Shown here: positions 1-7,844 of the stretch, piece after piece | How the letters are laid out: each line of letters opens with the position of its first letter | Numbering within the stretch: position 1 is the stretch's first letter | Assembly (NCBI RefSeq): GCF_000371965.1 | Contig: NZ_AQUO01000003.1 | Location: 186,001-250,000 of the forward strand | Direction: 5' to 3' | Length of the DNA: 64,000 nucleotides | Source of the DNA: Paracoccus sp. N5 | GTDB lineage: Bacteria; Pseudomonadota; Alphaproteobacteria; Rhodobacterales; Rhodobacteraceae | Notes under the pieces: model-generated | What the model was told of the DNA's origin: nothing | The model's database searches: none | The model's input: only the letters and a program-made list of their open reading frames with translations | Made by a program: the position numbers and the translations under genes

Positions 1-909
1 CTGCCGGAACCCGACCTGCGGACGATAGCCCAGCTCGCGCCGCGCGGCCGAGATGTCCAGCGTCAGGCTGCTGCCCAGCGAGGCCACGGCCTGCAGCGTC
101 AGCCGCGGCTCGGCCCCGCCGCGCGCGCGGGCCACGGCCTCGGAGGCGCCGGCCAGCCAGCGCGCCAGCCCATAGGGCAAGGGCAGCCCGCGCAGCCGCA
201 GCCCGCTTTCGCGCGCGATCATCGCCGCCAGCTCGCGAAAGCGGAAGGCCTCGCCCGAGGTGATGTTCCAGACCCCGCCGCGCGGACCCGAGGCGGCCAG
301 GATCATCCCCCGCGCCGCGTCGTGCCGATGCGTCAGGTCGATCAGCGCCTGCCCGCCCCGGATCATCGGCACCCGGCCCCGCCGCATGGCCAGGATCACC
401 CGCGGCAGCAGCGCCCGGTCGTGGCGGCCATAGATGGCGCGCGGCCGGATCGCGGTGCAGGTCATGGCGCCGGCGTGGCCCAGCACCATCCGCTCGGCGA
501 TCCGCTTGCTTTCGGCGTAAAGCGACAGCGGCCGGGCCGGCAGCGGCGCATCCTCGGCCAGGTCCAGCCTGTCGGTGCCGTCGGCATAGATGCTGGGGGA
601 CGAGGCAAGGACGAAGCGCTTGACCCCTGCCCGCTCGGCCGCGTCCAGCAACCGCCGGGTCGCCAGCACATTGGCGGCGTGGAATTCGTCCCGCGTGCCC
701 CAGGCGGAACTGCGCGCGGCGCAATGGAACACCACGTCGATGCCATCGACCAGCGGGGCCAGGTCGGCATGGGCCAGGTCGGCAGCGCGAAAGCCCGGCA
801 GCGCCACGGGCTGGCGCGCGGTGGTGCCGACGTCCCAGCCATGCAGCGCCAGCTGCTCGACCAGCGCGCGGCCCAGGCAGCCGCTGGCCCCTGTCACCAG
901 CGCGCGCAT
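1..909 (-). CDS. NAD(P)-dependent epimerase/dehydratase-type reductase (OleD-like), partial
   Basis: Extended short-chain dehydrogenase, open for 303 codons and cut by the window edge, so its C-terminus is missing. The N-terminus has a Rossmann TGASGCLG nucleotide motif and mid-protein there is a YAESK motif with the catalytic Tyr and Lys. The ATG overlaps the stop of the upstream KAS III-like gene (TGATG), so the two are co-transcribed. Pairing with a thiolase-fold condensing enzyme recalls OleD, which reduces the 2-alkyl-3-oxoacid made by OleA in long-chain olefin or beta-lactone biosynthesis. That role is inferred; a generic 3-beta-hydroxysteroid-dehydrogenase-like reductase is the alternative. 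Confidence 0.8.
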   Translation of the reverse strand, partial: MRALVTGASGCLGRALVEQLALHGWDVGTTARQPVALPGFRAADLAHADLAPLVDGIDVVFHCAARSSAWGTRDEFHAANVLATRRLLDAAERAGVKRFVLASSPSIYADGTDRLDLAEDAPLPARPLSLYAESKRIAERMVLGHAGAMTCTAIRPRAIYGRHDRALLPRVILAMRRGRVPMIRGGQALIDLTHRHDAARGMILAASGPRGGVWNITSGEAFRFRELAAMIARESGLRLRGLPLPYGLARWLAGASEAVARARGGAEPRLTLQAVASLGSSLTLDISAARRELGYRPQVGFRQ

Positions 910-1895
910 CAGAACCGCACCATCATGCCGCCCAGCGAGATGCCGGCCGAGGTGCCCATCAGCAGCGCCGTATCCCCGCGCAGCAGCCGGCCCGAGCGCA
1001 CCGCGTGATCCAGCGCCGTCGGGATCGAGGCCGCGATCTGGTTGCCGGTGCGGGCAAAGATGTCGATCACCCGCTCGGACGGCAGCCACAGGTTGCGGGT
1101 CGCATGCTGCAAGGCCTGCGCGCTGGCCTGGTGCGGGATGACGCAGCCGATGCTGCCCAGGCCCACCCCCGCCTTTTTCAGCAGCCTTTGCAGAAAGCGC
1201 GGCAGGTGGCGCGAGGCCAGCTTGAACGCCTTGCCGCCATCCATGTGGAAACGGTCCTCGCCCGGCGCGATGCCGCGGGCCGGGTTGACCCGCGTGCCGC
1301 CCGCCGCCAGCACGCAGGCATCATGGCCATGGGCGAAGGTCTGGAAATCATGCGCCAGCACCGCGCCCTTGCCGCCGGCCTCGACCACCACCGCCGCGGC
1401 GCCGTCGCCAAAGATCGCGGCTGCCTCGGGGCGGTTCCAGTCCAGCCCGACCGAGGCGATGTCCGAGGAAAACACCAGCACCCGCCGGGCCCGGCCGCAT
1501 TGGACATGCATTGCCGCAAGGTCCAGCGCCTGCAGGAAGCTGAGGCAGGTCGCGTTCACGTCAAAGGCCGGGATGCCCGACCGGCCCAGCCCCAGCCGCT
1601 CTTGCACCAGCGTCGCGGTCGAGGGGATCGGCTGCTCCATCACCCCGCAGGCGCCCAGGATCAGGTCCAGGTCGCCGGCGGCGCAGCCCGCCATGTCCAT
1701 CGCCCGCCGCGCCGCCTCGGCCGCCATGAAGGATGTGGTCTCATCCGCCGAGGCGACATGGCGCGCGGCGATGCCGAAACGCGCCTCGCAGTCGCCGCGG
1801 GCCCAGCCCATGCGGTCGTCGATTTCGGTGGAATGCAGGACCGTCTCGGGCAGGTAACTGCCGGTCCCGGTAATCGTGAGCTTGATCGGAGGCAT
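909..1895 (-). CDS. 3-oxoacyl-ACP synthase III family condensing enzyme (OleA-like)
   Basis: 328-residue thiolase-fold protein with the KAS III catalytic triad visible: Cys117 in NATCLSFL, His255 in IPHQAS and Asn285 in RTGNQ. The GDGAAAVVVE segment near residue 164 is typical of the family. The Cys context is TCLSF rather than the ACAGF of housekeeping FabH, and it is paired with an epimerase-type reductase, so a secondary-metabolite or olefin-type (OleA) condensation of acyl-CoAs is more likely than fatty-acid initiation. Start ATG at 1895 has a weak GAGAAG upstream. It lies divergent to a TetR gene with palindromes in the shared promoter region. Confidence 0.85.
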   Translation of the reverse strand: MPPIKLTITGTGSYLPETVLHSTEIDDRMGWARGDCEARFGIAARHVASADETTSFMAAEAARRAMDMAGCAAGDLDLILGACGVMEQPIPSTATLVQERLGLGRSGIPAFDVNATCLSFLQALDLAAMHVQCGRARRVLVFSSDIASVGLDWNRPEAAAIFGDGAAAVVVEAGGKGAVLAHDFQTFAHGHDACVLAAGGTRVNPARGIAPGEDRFHMDGGKAFKLASRHLPRFLQRLLKKAGVGLGSIGCVIPHQASAQALQHATRNLWLPSERVIDIFARTGNQIAASIPTALDHAVRSGRLLRGDTALLMGTSAGISLGGMMVRF

Positions 1896-1911
1896 CTTCT
1901 CGCACCATTAT

Positions 1912-1924
1912 TGAACAATGTTCA
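1912..1924. promoter_or_regulatory. TetR-type operator copy 1 (TGAACAATGTTCA)
   Basis: Perfect 6-bp-arm palindrome TGAACA-A-TGTTCA, 16 bp upstream of the KAS III-like start. On the minus strand it lies between a plausible -35 (TTGTCA, 1936-1931) and a -10-like TCAATA, a position suited to repression. A near-identical copy lies at 1966-1978. Confidence 0.7.
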
Positions 1925-1965
1925 TTAACCTTGACAACGCCGCCGAGTCCTGTCAAGCGTATTTT

Positions 1966-1978
1966 TGAACATAGTTCA
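1966..1978. promoter_or_regulatory. TetR-type operator copy 2 (TGAACATAGTTCA)
   Basis: Second palindrome, arms TGAAC/GTTCA with ATA centre, 8 bp upstream of the TetR ATG. The centre-to-centre distance to copy 1 is 54 bp. Its position just before the regulator's own start suggests autoregulation by the adjacent TetR protein (inference). Confidence 0.7.
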
Positions 1979-1986
1979 GGAACGCC

Positions 1987-2577
1987 ATGGCCAGACCCAG
2001 ACAATACGATCACGACGCATTGCGGACCCGCACGATCGAGGCCGCCAAGCTGCTGCTGGAAGAGGGCGGCCCGGCGGCACTGACCGCCCGCGCCCTGGCC
2101 AGCGCGGTCAAGACCACGCCGGGCACGATCTACAACCTCTTCGACAGCATGCATGCCGTGCTGCAAGAGGTGAACCGGCAGGCGCTGGTCGATCTGGCCA
2201 TCGCCGTGGATGCGGTGCGCGAGACCGATCCGCGCGCGCGGCTGCTGGCGCTGGCCGAGGTCTATGTCACCTTCATGCTGGACCGCCGCGCGGTCTGGCG
2301 CGCGCTGTTCGAGGGGCCGCGCATCTCGAACAATTTTCCCGACTGGTACCTGGCCCAGATCGACGGGCTGATCGGCCGCATCACCCAGCCGGTCGCGGCG
2401 CTGCGGCCCAAGGGCGACCCGCGCCTGCTGGCCGAGCAATTGCTGCTGTCGGTGCATGGCATCGTCGCGTTGGCCGCCATCGACCGGCTGGATCTGATCA
2501 CCCGGCAGAAGCCGATGGACCTGGCCCATGCGGCGGTCGAGCGCATGATCGCCGCCATCCGCGCCGGGGCCGAGTGA
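1987..2577 (+). CDS. TetR/AcrR family transcriptional regulator
   Basis: 196 residues with an N-terminal TetR helix-turn-helix (about residues 15-60, including LTARALASAVKTTPGTIYNLF) and a helical ligand-binding C-terminal domain. ATG at 1987 follows AGGA. It is divergent from the KAS III-like operon, and two TGAACA palindromes lie in the gap, so it probably controls both that operon and itself. The downstream sulfotransferase starts at or across its stop codon and is probably co-transcribed. A ligand related to acyl chains is an inference from context only. Confidence 0.88.
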   Translation: MARPRQYDHDALRTRTIEAAKLLLEEGGPAALTARALASAVKTTPGTIYNLFDSMHAVLQEVNRQALVDLAIAVDAVRETDPRARLLALAEVYVTFMLDRRAVWRALFEGPRISNNFPDWYLAQIDGLIGRITQPVAALRPKGDPRLLAEQLLLSVHGIVALAAIDRLDLITRQKPMDLAHAAVERMIAAIRAGAE

Positions 2578-2582
2578 ACGCC

Positions 2583-3611
2583 ATGCGCGGCGCGCTGATC
2601 CTGGGCTCGGCCCGCTGCGGCTCGACGCTGGTGTCGCGGATCCTGAACGCGCATCCAGCGGTGCTGTCGGTCTCGGAACTGTTTGCCGCCGTCGGACACA
2701 ACGCCTTTCGCCCGGCGCATCCGGACGGCACGCGGTTCTGGGCGCATCTGGCGACGCCCTCGCGCGCCATGGCCCAGGTGGCCAATCCCGATGCGGCGCC
2801 GTCCGAGTTCCTCTATGGCCGGATCGCCGCGCCGGCGCATGACCCGTGGCATTGCCCGCCGCTTCTGGCCGTGACGCTGCCGCATCTGACCGACGCGCCC
2901 GATGCCCTGTTCGACGCGCTGGCCGAAGCGATGCGCGCGCGGCCCCCGGCCCCGCTGGCCGCGCATTACCGGGCGCTTTTCCAGGCCATGGCGGACCGGC
3001 TCGGCACCCGCGAGATCTGGGTCGAACGCTCCGGCGGCTCGCTGGTGGCCTCGGCCACGCTGCGCGCGATGTTTCCCGATGCGGCGCTGGTGCTGCTGCT
3101 GCGGGGCGGGCCGGACACGGCCCTGTCGATGCGCGACTATCCCGCCGCGCGGCTGGCGATCTGGTGCTGGCGCAGGCTGGGGCCGCTGGGCCTGGACCTG
3201 CTGCACCCGCGGCGGCATTTCGGACGCGGCGCGGCCTGGAGCCTGGTCGCCGCGCTTGGCGGAGGCTGGGCGATCCGGCGCATCGTCGCGCGCCGCCCCA
3301 GCCTGGCGGATGCCGGCGCCTTCTGGTCCGCCCTGACGATCCGCGGCCTGCAGGGCCTGGGCGACGCCCGGCCGCTGGTCCTGCGCCACGAGGACCTGTT
3401 CCGCGATCCGCGCGACAACATCGAACGGCTGGGCCGGCACCTGGGCATCGACATCGCGCCCGACTGGCTGGAGCGAACCGCCGCCATGCCGCAGCGGCGC
3501 CCGTCGCGCCTCGACGCCCTTTCGCGCGCCGAGCGGGACGAGATCGAACGCGCCTGCGCACCCGGCGAGGCGGCTCTTGCCGCCGCCCTGGCGGCATTGC
3601 CGGCTCGCTGA
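2583..3611 (+). CDS. Sulfotransferase family protein
   Basis: 342 residues. The N-terminus ILGSARCGSTLVSRIL matches the 5'-phosphosulfate-binding loop of PAPS-dependent sulfotransferases. A second PAPS-type segment follows (WVERSGG to the strand VLLLRGGPD, residues about 145-180), and the C-terminal LRHEDLFRDP is typical of the family. The ATG at 2583 lies 6 bp after the tetR stop; a GTG at 2574 overlapping that stop is an alternative start. Placement in a TetR operon divergent from lipid-type genes suggests a sulfated lipid or alcohol product (inference). Confidence 0.8.
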   Translation: MRGALILGSARCGSTLVSRILNAHPAVLSVSELFAAVGHNAFRPAHPDGTRFWAHLATPSRAMAQVANPDAAPSEFLYGRIAAPAHDPWHCPPLLAVTLPHLTDAPDALFDALAEAMRARPPAPLAAHYRALFQAMADRLGTREIWVERSGGSLVASATLRAMFPDAALVLLLRGGPDTALSMRDYPAARLAIWCWRRLGPLGLDLLHPRRHFGRGAAWSLVAALGGGWAIRRIVARRPSLADAGAFWSALTIRGLQGLGDARPLVLRHEDLFRDPRDNIERLGRHLGIDIAPDWLERTAAMPQRRPSRLDALSRAERDEIERACAPGEAALAAALAALPAR

Positions 3612-3783
3612 TCCCGGCACGGCTCTCGAAGGCATGGACAAGGCCGAGCGACCGTCTTGCGCAGGCGGCGCCGCGGCAGATCCCGAAGCGGAAATTCTTC
3701 ACCACCGCGGGAACATTTCCCGGAAACCCGCATCCAATCCGGCATGAGCCCTGGTGACGGGCTCGGATCGGAAAGGAAACGAC

Positions 3784-4194
3784 ATGCGTATCATCGTCCC
3801 GCTCGTCTTCGCCGCCTTTGCCACCGCAGGCATGGCCTGGGCTGACACGGCCTCGACCACCGCGCCGCCGGCGGCGCCCTTTGCCCAGGTCAGCAAGCTG
3901 GTCGCGCTGCCCGACTTCATCCCCGGCCTCGGCACGCTTTACGTCGATCCGGCCAGCCTGCCCGCCGGGCCGTTCCTGGCCTATGACCACGACGGCAAGC
4001 TTTCGGCGACGGTCTATATGGTGCCGCTGGACGACCTGAAAAACGGCAGCGGCTTCAACGATCTGCCGCTGGGCGAGGATACGGTGACCAGCGTCGACAT
4101 CTATTACAACGCCGGCCATCCGGGCGTCGAGAAACCCCATGCCCATGTCGTGCTGTATCACGACGCCGGCGCGCGCGACAGGCTGGCGCAATGA
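3784..4194 (+). CDS. Secreted protein, TTHB210-like/DUF5602-like
   Basis: 136 residues with a clear Sec signal peptide (cleavage after GMAWA, about residue 20). The mature part has LYVDPASLPAGPFLAYDHDG, a VYMVPLDDL strand and a His-rich end (HPGVEKPHAHVVLYH), features I associate with the TTHB210-like/DUF5602 family of small secreted proteins of unknown function. The His cluster could bind metal. A strong GGAAAGGAA Shine-Dalgarno precedes the ATG. Its last base pairs overlap the next gene (ATGA), linking it to a cupredoxin and an ECF sigma factor. Confidence 0.7.
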   Translation: MRIIVPLVFAAFATAGMAWADTASTTAPPAAPFAQVSKLVALPDFIPGLGTLYVDPASLPAGPFLAYDHDGKLSATVYMVPLDDLKNGSGFNDLPLGEDTVTSVDIYYNAGHPGVEKPHAHVVLYHDAGARDRLAQ

Positions 4195-4724
4195 GGCTCG
4201 GCCGCCGCCATCTGCTGGTCCTCGGCGGCGGTCTCGCCGCCCTTGGCCCGCTGGCCGGCCACGCCGGCAAGGCCGCGGGGTCCGAGGAGATCGCCATGCG
4301 CGGCACCCCGCGCGGCGAAAGGGTCTGGTTCTCGCCCCAGGGGCTGGCGGTGGCGCCGGGCACGGTCCTGCGCTTCGTGAACCGCGATCCCGGCAACAGC
4401 CATACGACCACCGCCTATCACCCGGCCCTGTTCGACCGCCGCCGCCGCATTCCGGCCGGCGCCCAGCCCTGGGACAGCGGTTTGCTGTTGCCGGATCAGG
4501 CGTTCGAGGTCACGCTGACCCTACCCGGCGTCTATGACTATTATTGCCAGCCGCATGAAATGGCCGCGATGGTCGGGCGGATCGTGGTGGGCCGGCCCGG
4601 CAGCCCCGGCTGGGAGGGCGTGGCGGCGGACAGCGAGGATCTGATGCCCGAGGTTCTGGCAGCCTTCCCGAGCCTCGACGCGATCCTCGCCACCGGCCGG
4701 ACCGAGGCGGAGGGCGCGACATGA
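4191..4724 (+). CDS. Cupredoxin (plastocyanin/azurin-like copper protein), exported
   Basis: 177 residues. The N-terminus MRLGRRHLLVLGGG is Tat-like (single RR, no lysine). Blue-copper ligands are visible: His71 in NSHTTT, then Cys119, His122 and Met127 in YYCQPHEMAAMVG. The domain runs about residues 45-132 with a C-terminal tail predicted helical. It probably shuttles electrons or binds copper in the periplasm. It overlaps the preceding secreted protein and the following sigma factor by ATGA, so the three are one transcript. The RR motif is imperfect, so Sec export is possible. Confidence 0.82.
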   Translation: MRLGRRHLLVLGGGLAALGPLAGHAGKAAGSEEIAMRGTPRGERVWFSPQGLAVAPGTVLRFVNRDPGNSHTTTAYHPALFDRRRRIPAGAQPWDSGLLLPDQAFEVTLTLPGVYDYYCQPHEMAAMVGRIVVGRPGSPGWEGVAADSEDLMPEVLAAFPSLDAILATGRTEAEGAT

Positions 4725-5398
4725 TCCGCGCCCGCCCCCTTGCCAAAGCGCAGGACGACCCCGACTGGCAGCTGGTCGCCGCCGCCCGCGCCCGCGACGA
4801 GGCGGCGATCCGCGAGCTGGTGCGGCGGATGAACCCGCGCCTGTTTCGCATCGCCCGCGGCATCCTGCCCTCGGACGCCGAGGCCGAGGAGGCGGTGCAA
4901 GAGGCCTATCTTGCCGCCTTCACCCACCTTGACGGCTTTCGCGGCGAGGCGCGCTTTTCCACCTGGATCAGCCGGATCACCATCAATGCCGCCCGGATGC
5001 AGGCCCGCCGCCGGCGCCCCGACAAGGATCACAGCGTGAGCGATGAGACCAGCCCCCCGGCCGATGTGCTGACATTCCCCGGCGCCGAAACCGCCGAGGC
5101 CGGCGCCGCCCGCCACCAGATCCGCGGCCTGCTCGAAGAGGCGCTGAGCCGCCTGCCGCCCGAACTGCGGCTGCCCTTCCTGCTGCACGAGGTCGAGGGC
5201 CAGCCGATCCCGAGCATCGCCCGCGACCTGGGCCTGAACCCGATCACCGTGCGCACGCGGCTGTTTCGCGCCCGTCGCCGGCTGCGCCAGGCATTGGAGA
5301 CGCGGCTGCGCGGCGGTTTCGATACGGTCTTTCCCTTCGACGGCGCCCGTTGCGCCCGCATGGCGGATCGGGTGATCGCGGGTCTGAGGGCGCGCTGA
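4721..5398 (+). CDS. RNA polymerase ECF sigma factor
   Basis: 225 residues. Sigma region 2 (about residues 25-95, with EAEEAVQEAYLAAF and STWISRITINAARMQARR) and region 4 (about 130-190, with LPPELRLPFLLHEVEGQPI and the HTH PITVRTRLFRARRRLR). A C-terminal tail containing FDGARCARM follows; I recall similar tails in ECF26-type sigma factors, but that assignment is tentative. No anti-sigma gene follows. The gene sits last in an operon encoding two exported proteins and just upstream of the riboswitch-controlled importer. Confidence 0.88.
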   Translation: MIRARPLAKAQDDPDWQLVAAARARDEAAIRELVRRMNPRLFRIARGILPSDAEAEEAVQEAYLAAFTHLDGFRGEARFSTWISRITINAARMQARRRRPDKDHSVSDETSPPADVLTFPGAETAEAGAARHQIRGLLEEALSRLPPELRLPFLLHEVEGQPIPSIARDLGLNPITVRTRLFRARRRLRQALETRLRGGFDTVFPFDGARCARMADRVIAGLRAR

Positions 5399-5516
5399 CC
5401 GGGGAAGGCGCCAAGGCAAAGCGCGAACGGCCCTCGCCGCCGTCCATGAAGCGCGCGCCGCCGCCGGCCCGGATTCCCGGCCTTGCCAGCGCGGGTGCAG
5501 GGCGCTATGGCGAAGC

Positions 5517-5686
5517 CGTCGGTTTCCGCAAGGAATTGAAAGGGAATCCGTCGGGGTCAAGGCCCCGAACCGGAACTGCCCCCGCAACTGTAGGCGGCGA
5601 GCAGGATGCGAAACAGCCACTGTGGCCCCGTGCCATGGGAAGGCCGCGTCCCTGCCGTGACCCGTCAGTCAGGAGACCTGCCGGCG
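5517..5686 (+). ncRNA. Cobalamin (B12) riboswitch
   Basis: The conserved core is readable in order: GAAAGGGAATCCG near 5537-5550, CCGGAACTGCCCCCGCAACTG at 5570-5590, TGGGAAGGCC at 5636-5645 and the B12 box-like GTCAGTCAGGAGACCTGCC at 5664-5682. Adenosylcobalamin binding normally lowers expression of the gene downstream. It lies about 110 bp before the binding-protein gene of an ABC importer, which supports cobalamin or a corrinoid precursor as the substrate. Confidence 0.95.
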
Positions 5687-5796
5687 CAATGACCAACCCG
5701 GGCGGTGGGCCCGGACGGGGTTTGCTGCCGGCACCGCCTGCCCTGCATGCCTGTCCATGCCCTGCGCCTGCCCATGATGCAGCGGAAGGGACCATC

Positions 5797-6804
5797 ATGC
5801 TGAGATACACCACGGCGATTGCCGTCACCTTTGGCCTGGCGCCGATGGCGCTGGCCGGCACCGAATACCCGCTGACCCTGACCAGTTGCGGCCACCCGGT
5901 GACCTTCGACAAGGCGCCCGAGAGCGTGGTCAGCGTCGGGCAAAGCACGACCGAGATCCTGTATATGCTGGGCCTGGCCGACAAGGTCGCGGGCACGGCG
6001 CTGTGGATCAACCCGGTGCTGCCGGAGTTCGAGGAAGCCGATGCCAAGGTCGAGCGCCTCGCCGACAACGCCCCGAGCTTCGAGAGCGTGCTGGCCAAGC
6101 GGCCGGAGCTGGTCGTCACCGCCTATGAATGGATGATCGGCCCGCAGGGCGCGGTCGGCACCCGCGAGATGTTCGACGACGCGCAGATCCCGAGCTGGAT
6201 CATGCCCACCGAATGCGTCGGCAAGGACAACAGCCAGAGCATGGACGGCGCGCGCATGGTGATGTTCGACACCGCGCTGCTCTATCAGGGCATCACCGAA
6301 CTCGCGACGATCTTCGACGTCTCGGCGCGCGGCGCCGAGGTGGTCGCCGAGCTCAAGGCGCGCGAGGCGGCGGCGGTCGAGAAGGCCGGGCGCCTGGGCC
6401 TGCCCGAGAATGTCTCGGGCGTGTTCTGGTATTCCTCGGCCGATATCGAGATCGACCCCTATGTCGCCGGCGTCAACGCCGCGCCGGGCTGGATGCTGTC
6501 GAAGCTTGGCGTGAAGAACGTCGTGCGCTCGCAAGAGGAATGGCCGACCGTCGGCTGGGAAACCATCGCCAAGGCCGACCCGAGCTTCATCGTCGCGGCC
6601 GAGATGGACCGCCGCCGCTTTCCGGCCGACGACATCGCGGTCAAGCGCGCCTTCCTGACCTCGGACCCGGTGACGCGCCAGATGCAGGCCGTCCGGCATG
6701 ACCGCATCGTCACCCTGCCGGCCAATGCCATGGACCCTTCGGTGCGCACGATCTACGCGCTGGAGACGCTGGCCGATGCGCTGGCCGGGTTCGACCTGAA
6801 ATGA
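5797..6804 (+). CDS. ABC importer periplasmic binding protein (cobalamin/siderophore type, BtuF-like)
   Basis: 335 residues with a Sec signal peptide ending GLAPMALA. The mature protein starts TEYPLTLTSCGHPVTF and has the fold-III binding-protein signature RVVSVGQSTTEILYMLGL-like segment near residue 47, which is typical of BtuF/FecB/FepB relatives. Start ATG at 5797 follows GGAAGGG. Position directly after a cobalamin riboswitch makes cobalamin or a corrinoid the best substrate guess; an Fe(III)-siderophore is the family alternative. The stop overlaps the permease start (ATGA). Confidence 0.88.
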   Translation: MLRYTTAIAVTFGLAPMALAGTEYPLTLTSCGHPVTFDKAPESVVSVGQSTTEILYMLGLADKVAGTALWINPVLPEFEEADAKVERLADNAPSFESVLAKRPELVVTAYEWMIGPQGAVGTREMFDDAQIPSWIMPTECVGKDNSQSMDGARMVMFDTALLYQGITELATIFDVSARGAEVVAELKAREAAAVEKAGRLGLPENVSGVFWYSSADIEIDPYVAGVNAAPGWMLSKLGVKNVVRSQEEWPTVGWETIAKADPSFIVAAEMDRRRFPADDIAVKRAFLTSDPVTRQMQAVRHDRIVTLPANAMDPSVRTIYALETLADALAGFDLK

Positions 6805-7844
6805 AGGTGCGCGCCGCGACCGCCGGACGCGCGCGGGACTGGTTGTGGCTGGCGCCAGCGGCGCTGGTCGCGGCGCTGATCTTCGGCACGGTGGTAGGCG
6901 AGACGCGGATCCCGCTTGCCACCGTCATCGAGGTGCTGGCGGCCAAGGCGGGGCTTTCCTCGGCGGCGCCCGACCCGATCGACGCCAGCGTGATCTGGCA
7001 TTACCGGCTGTCGCGCGCCGTGGTCGCGGCCTGCGGCGGCGCCAGCCTCGCGCTCTCGGGGCTGATCCTGCAGGCCTTGCTGCGCAACCCGCTGGCCGAG
7101 CCCTATCTGCTGGGCATTTCGGCCGGGGCCTCGACCGGGGCGGTGCTGATCGCGGTCGCGGGGCTCGGCGCCGGGCTGGTCGGCATGTCGGCCGGGGCCT
7201 TCGCGGGCGCGCTGACCGCCTTCGCGCTGGTGGCCGCGCTGGCGCGCATGGCAGGCGGCGGCACCGGGTTGCGCGGCGCAGGGGTCATCATCCTGGCGGG
7301 CATCGCCGGCTCGCAGATGTTCAACGCGCTGACCGCGCTGATCATCGCGCAATCGGCCAGCGCCGAGCAGGCCCGCGGCATCATGTTCTGGCTGCTGGGC
7401 AATCTTTCCGGCGTGCGCTGGCCGGACACCTGGCTGGCGCTGCCCGTGGCAGCGCTGGGGCTGGCGGTGACGCTGTGGCACGCCCGCGCGCTCGACGCCT
7501 TCGCCTTCGGCGCCGAGAGCGCCGCCGCGCTTGGCATCGACCTGCGGGTCACGCAGGCGGTGCTGATCGGCACGGCGGCGCTGATCACGGCGGTCATGGT
7601 CTCGATCGCCGGGGCCATCGGCTTTGTCGGGCTGGTCGTGCCGCATGCCATGCGCTTCCTCGTCGGCAGCCGCCATGCCCGGCTGGTCCCGGCGACGGCG
7701 CTGGCGGGCGCGGTGTTCCTGGTGCTGTCCGACGTGGCGTCCCGCATCGTCCTGCCCGGCCAGGTGCTGCCCATCGGCGTCATCACCGCGCTGGTCGGCG
7801 CGCCCGCCTTTGCCGTGGTCATGGTCCGGGGACGGCAGCGATGA
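6801..7844 (+). CDS. FecCD-family ABC transporter permease (BtuC-like)
   Basis: 347 residues, highly hydrophobic, about ten membrane segments. Family hallmarks: GASLALSGLILQALLRNPLAEP and LLGISAGASTGAVL in the first third, GAIGFVGLVVPHAMRF near residue 270 and RIVLPGQVLPIGVITALVGAP near the end. It forms the channel of the riboswitch-controlled importer between the binding protein and ATPase genes, overlapping both by ATGA. Confidence 0.93.
   Translation: MKVRAATAGRARDWLWLAPAALVAALIFGTVVGETRIPLATVIEVLAAKAGLSSAAPDPIDASVIWHYRLSRAVVAACGGASLALSGLILQALLRNPLAEPYLLGISAGASTGAVLIAVAGLGAGLVGMSAGAFAGALTAFALVAALARMAGGGTGLRGAGVIILAGIAGSQMFNALTALIIAQSASAEQARGIMFWLLGNLSGVRWPDTWLALPVAALGLAVTLWHARALDAFAFGAESAAALGIDLRVTQAVLIGTAALITAVMVSIAGAIGFVGLVVPHAMRFLVGSRHARLVPATALAGAVFLVLSDVASRIVLPGQVLPIGVITALVGAPAFAVVMVRGRQR

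Noticed and set aside
1741..4191. 816-codon minus-strand open frame across tetR and the sulfotransferase
   Set aside because: Low-complexity Arg/Ala/Pro composition and full overlap with well-supported plus-strand genes.
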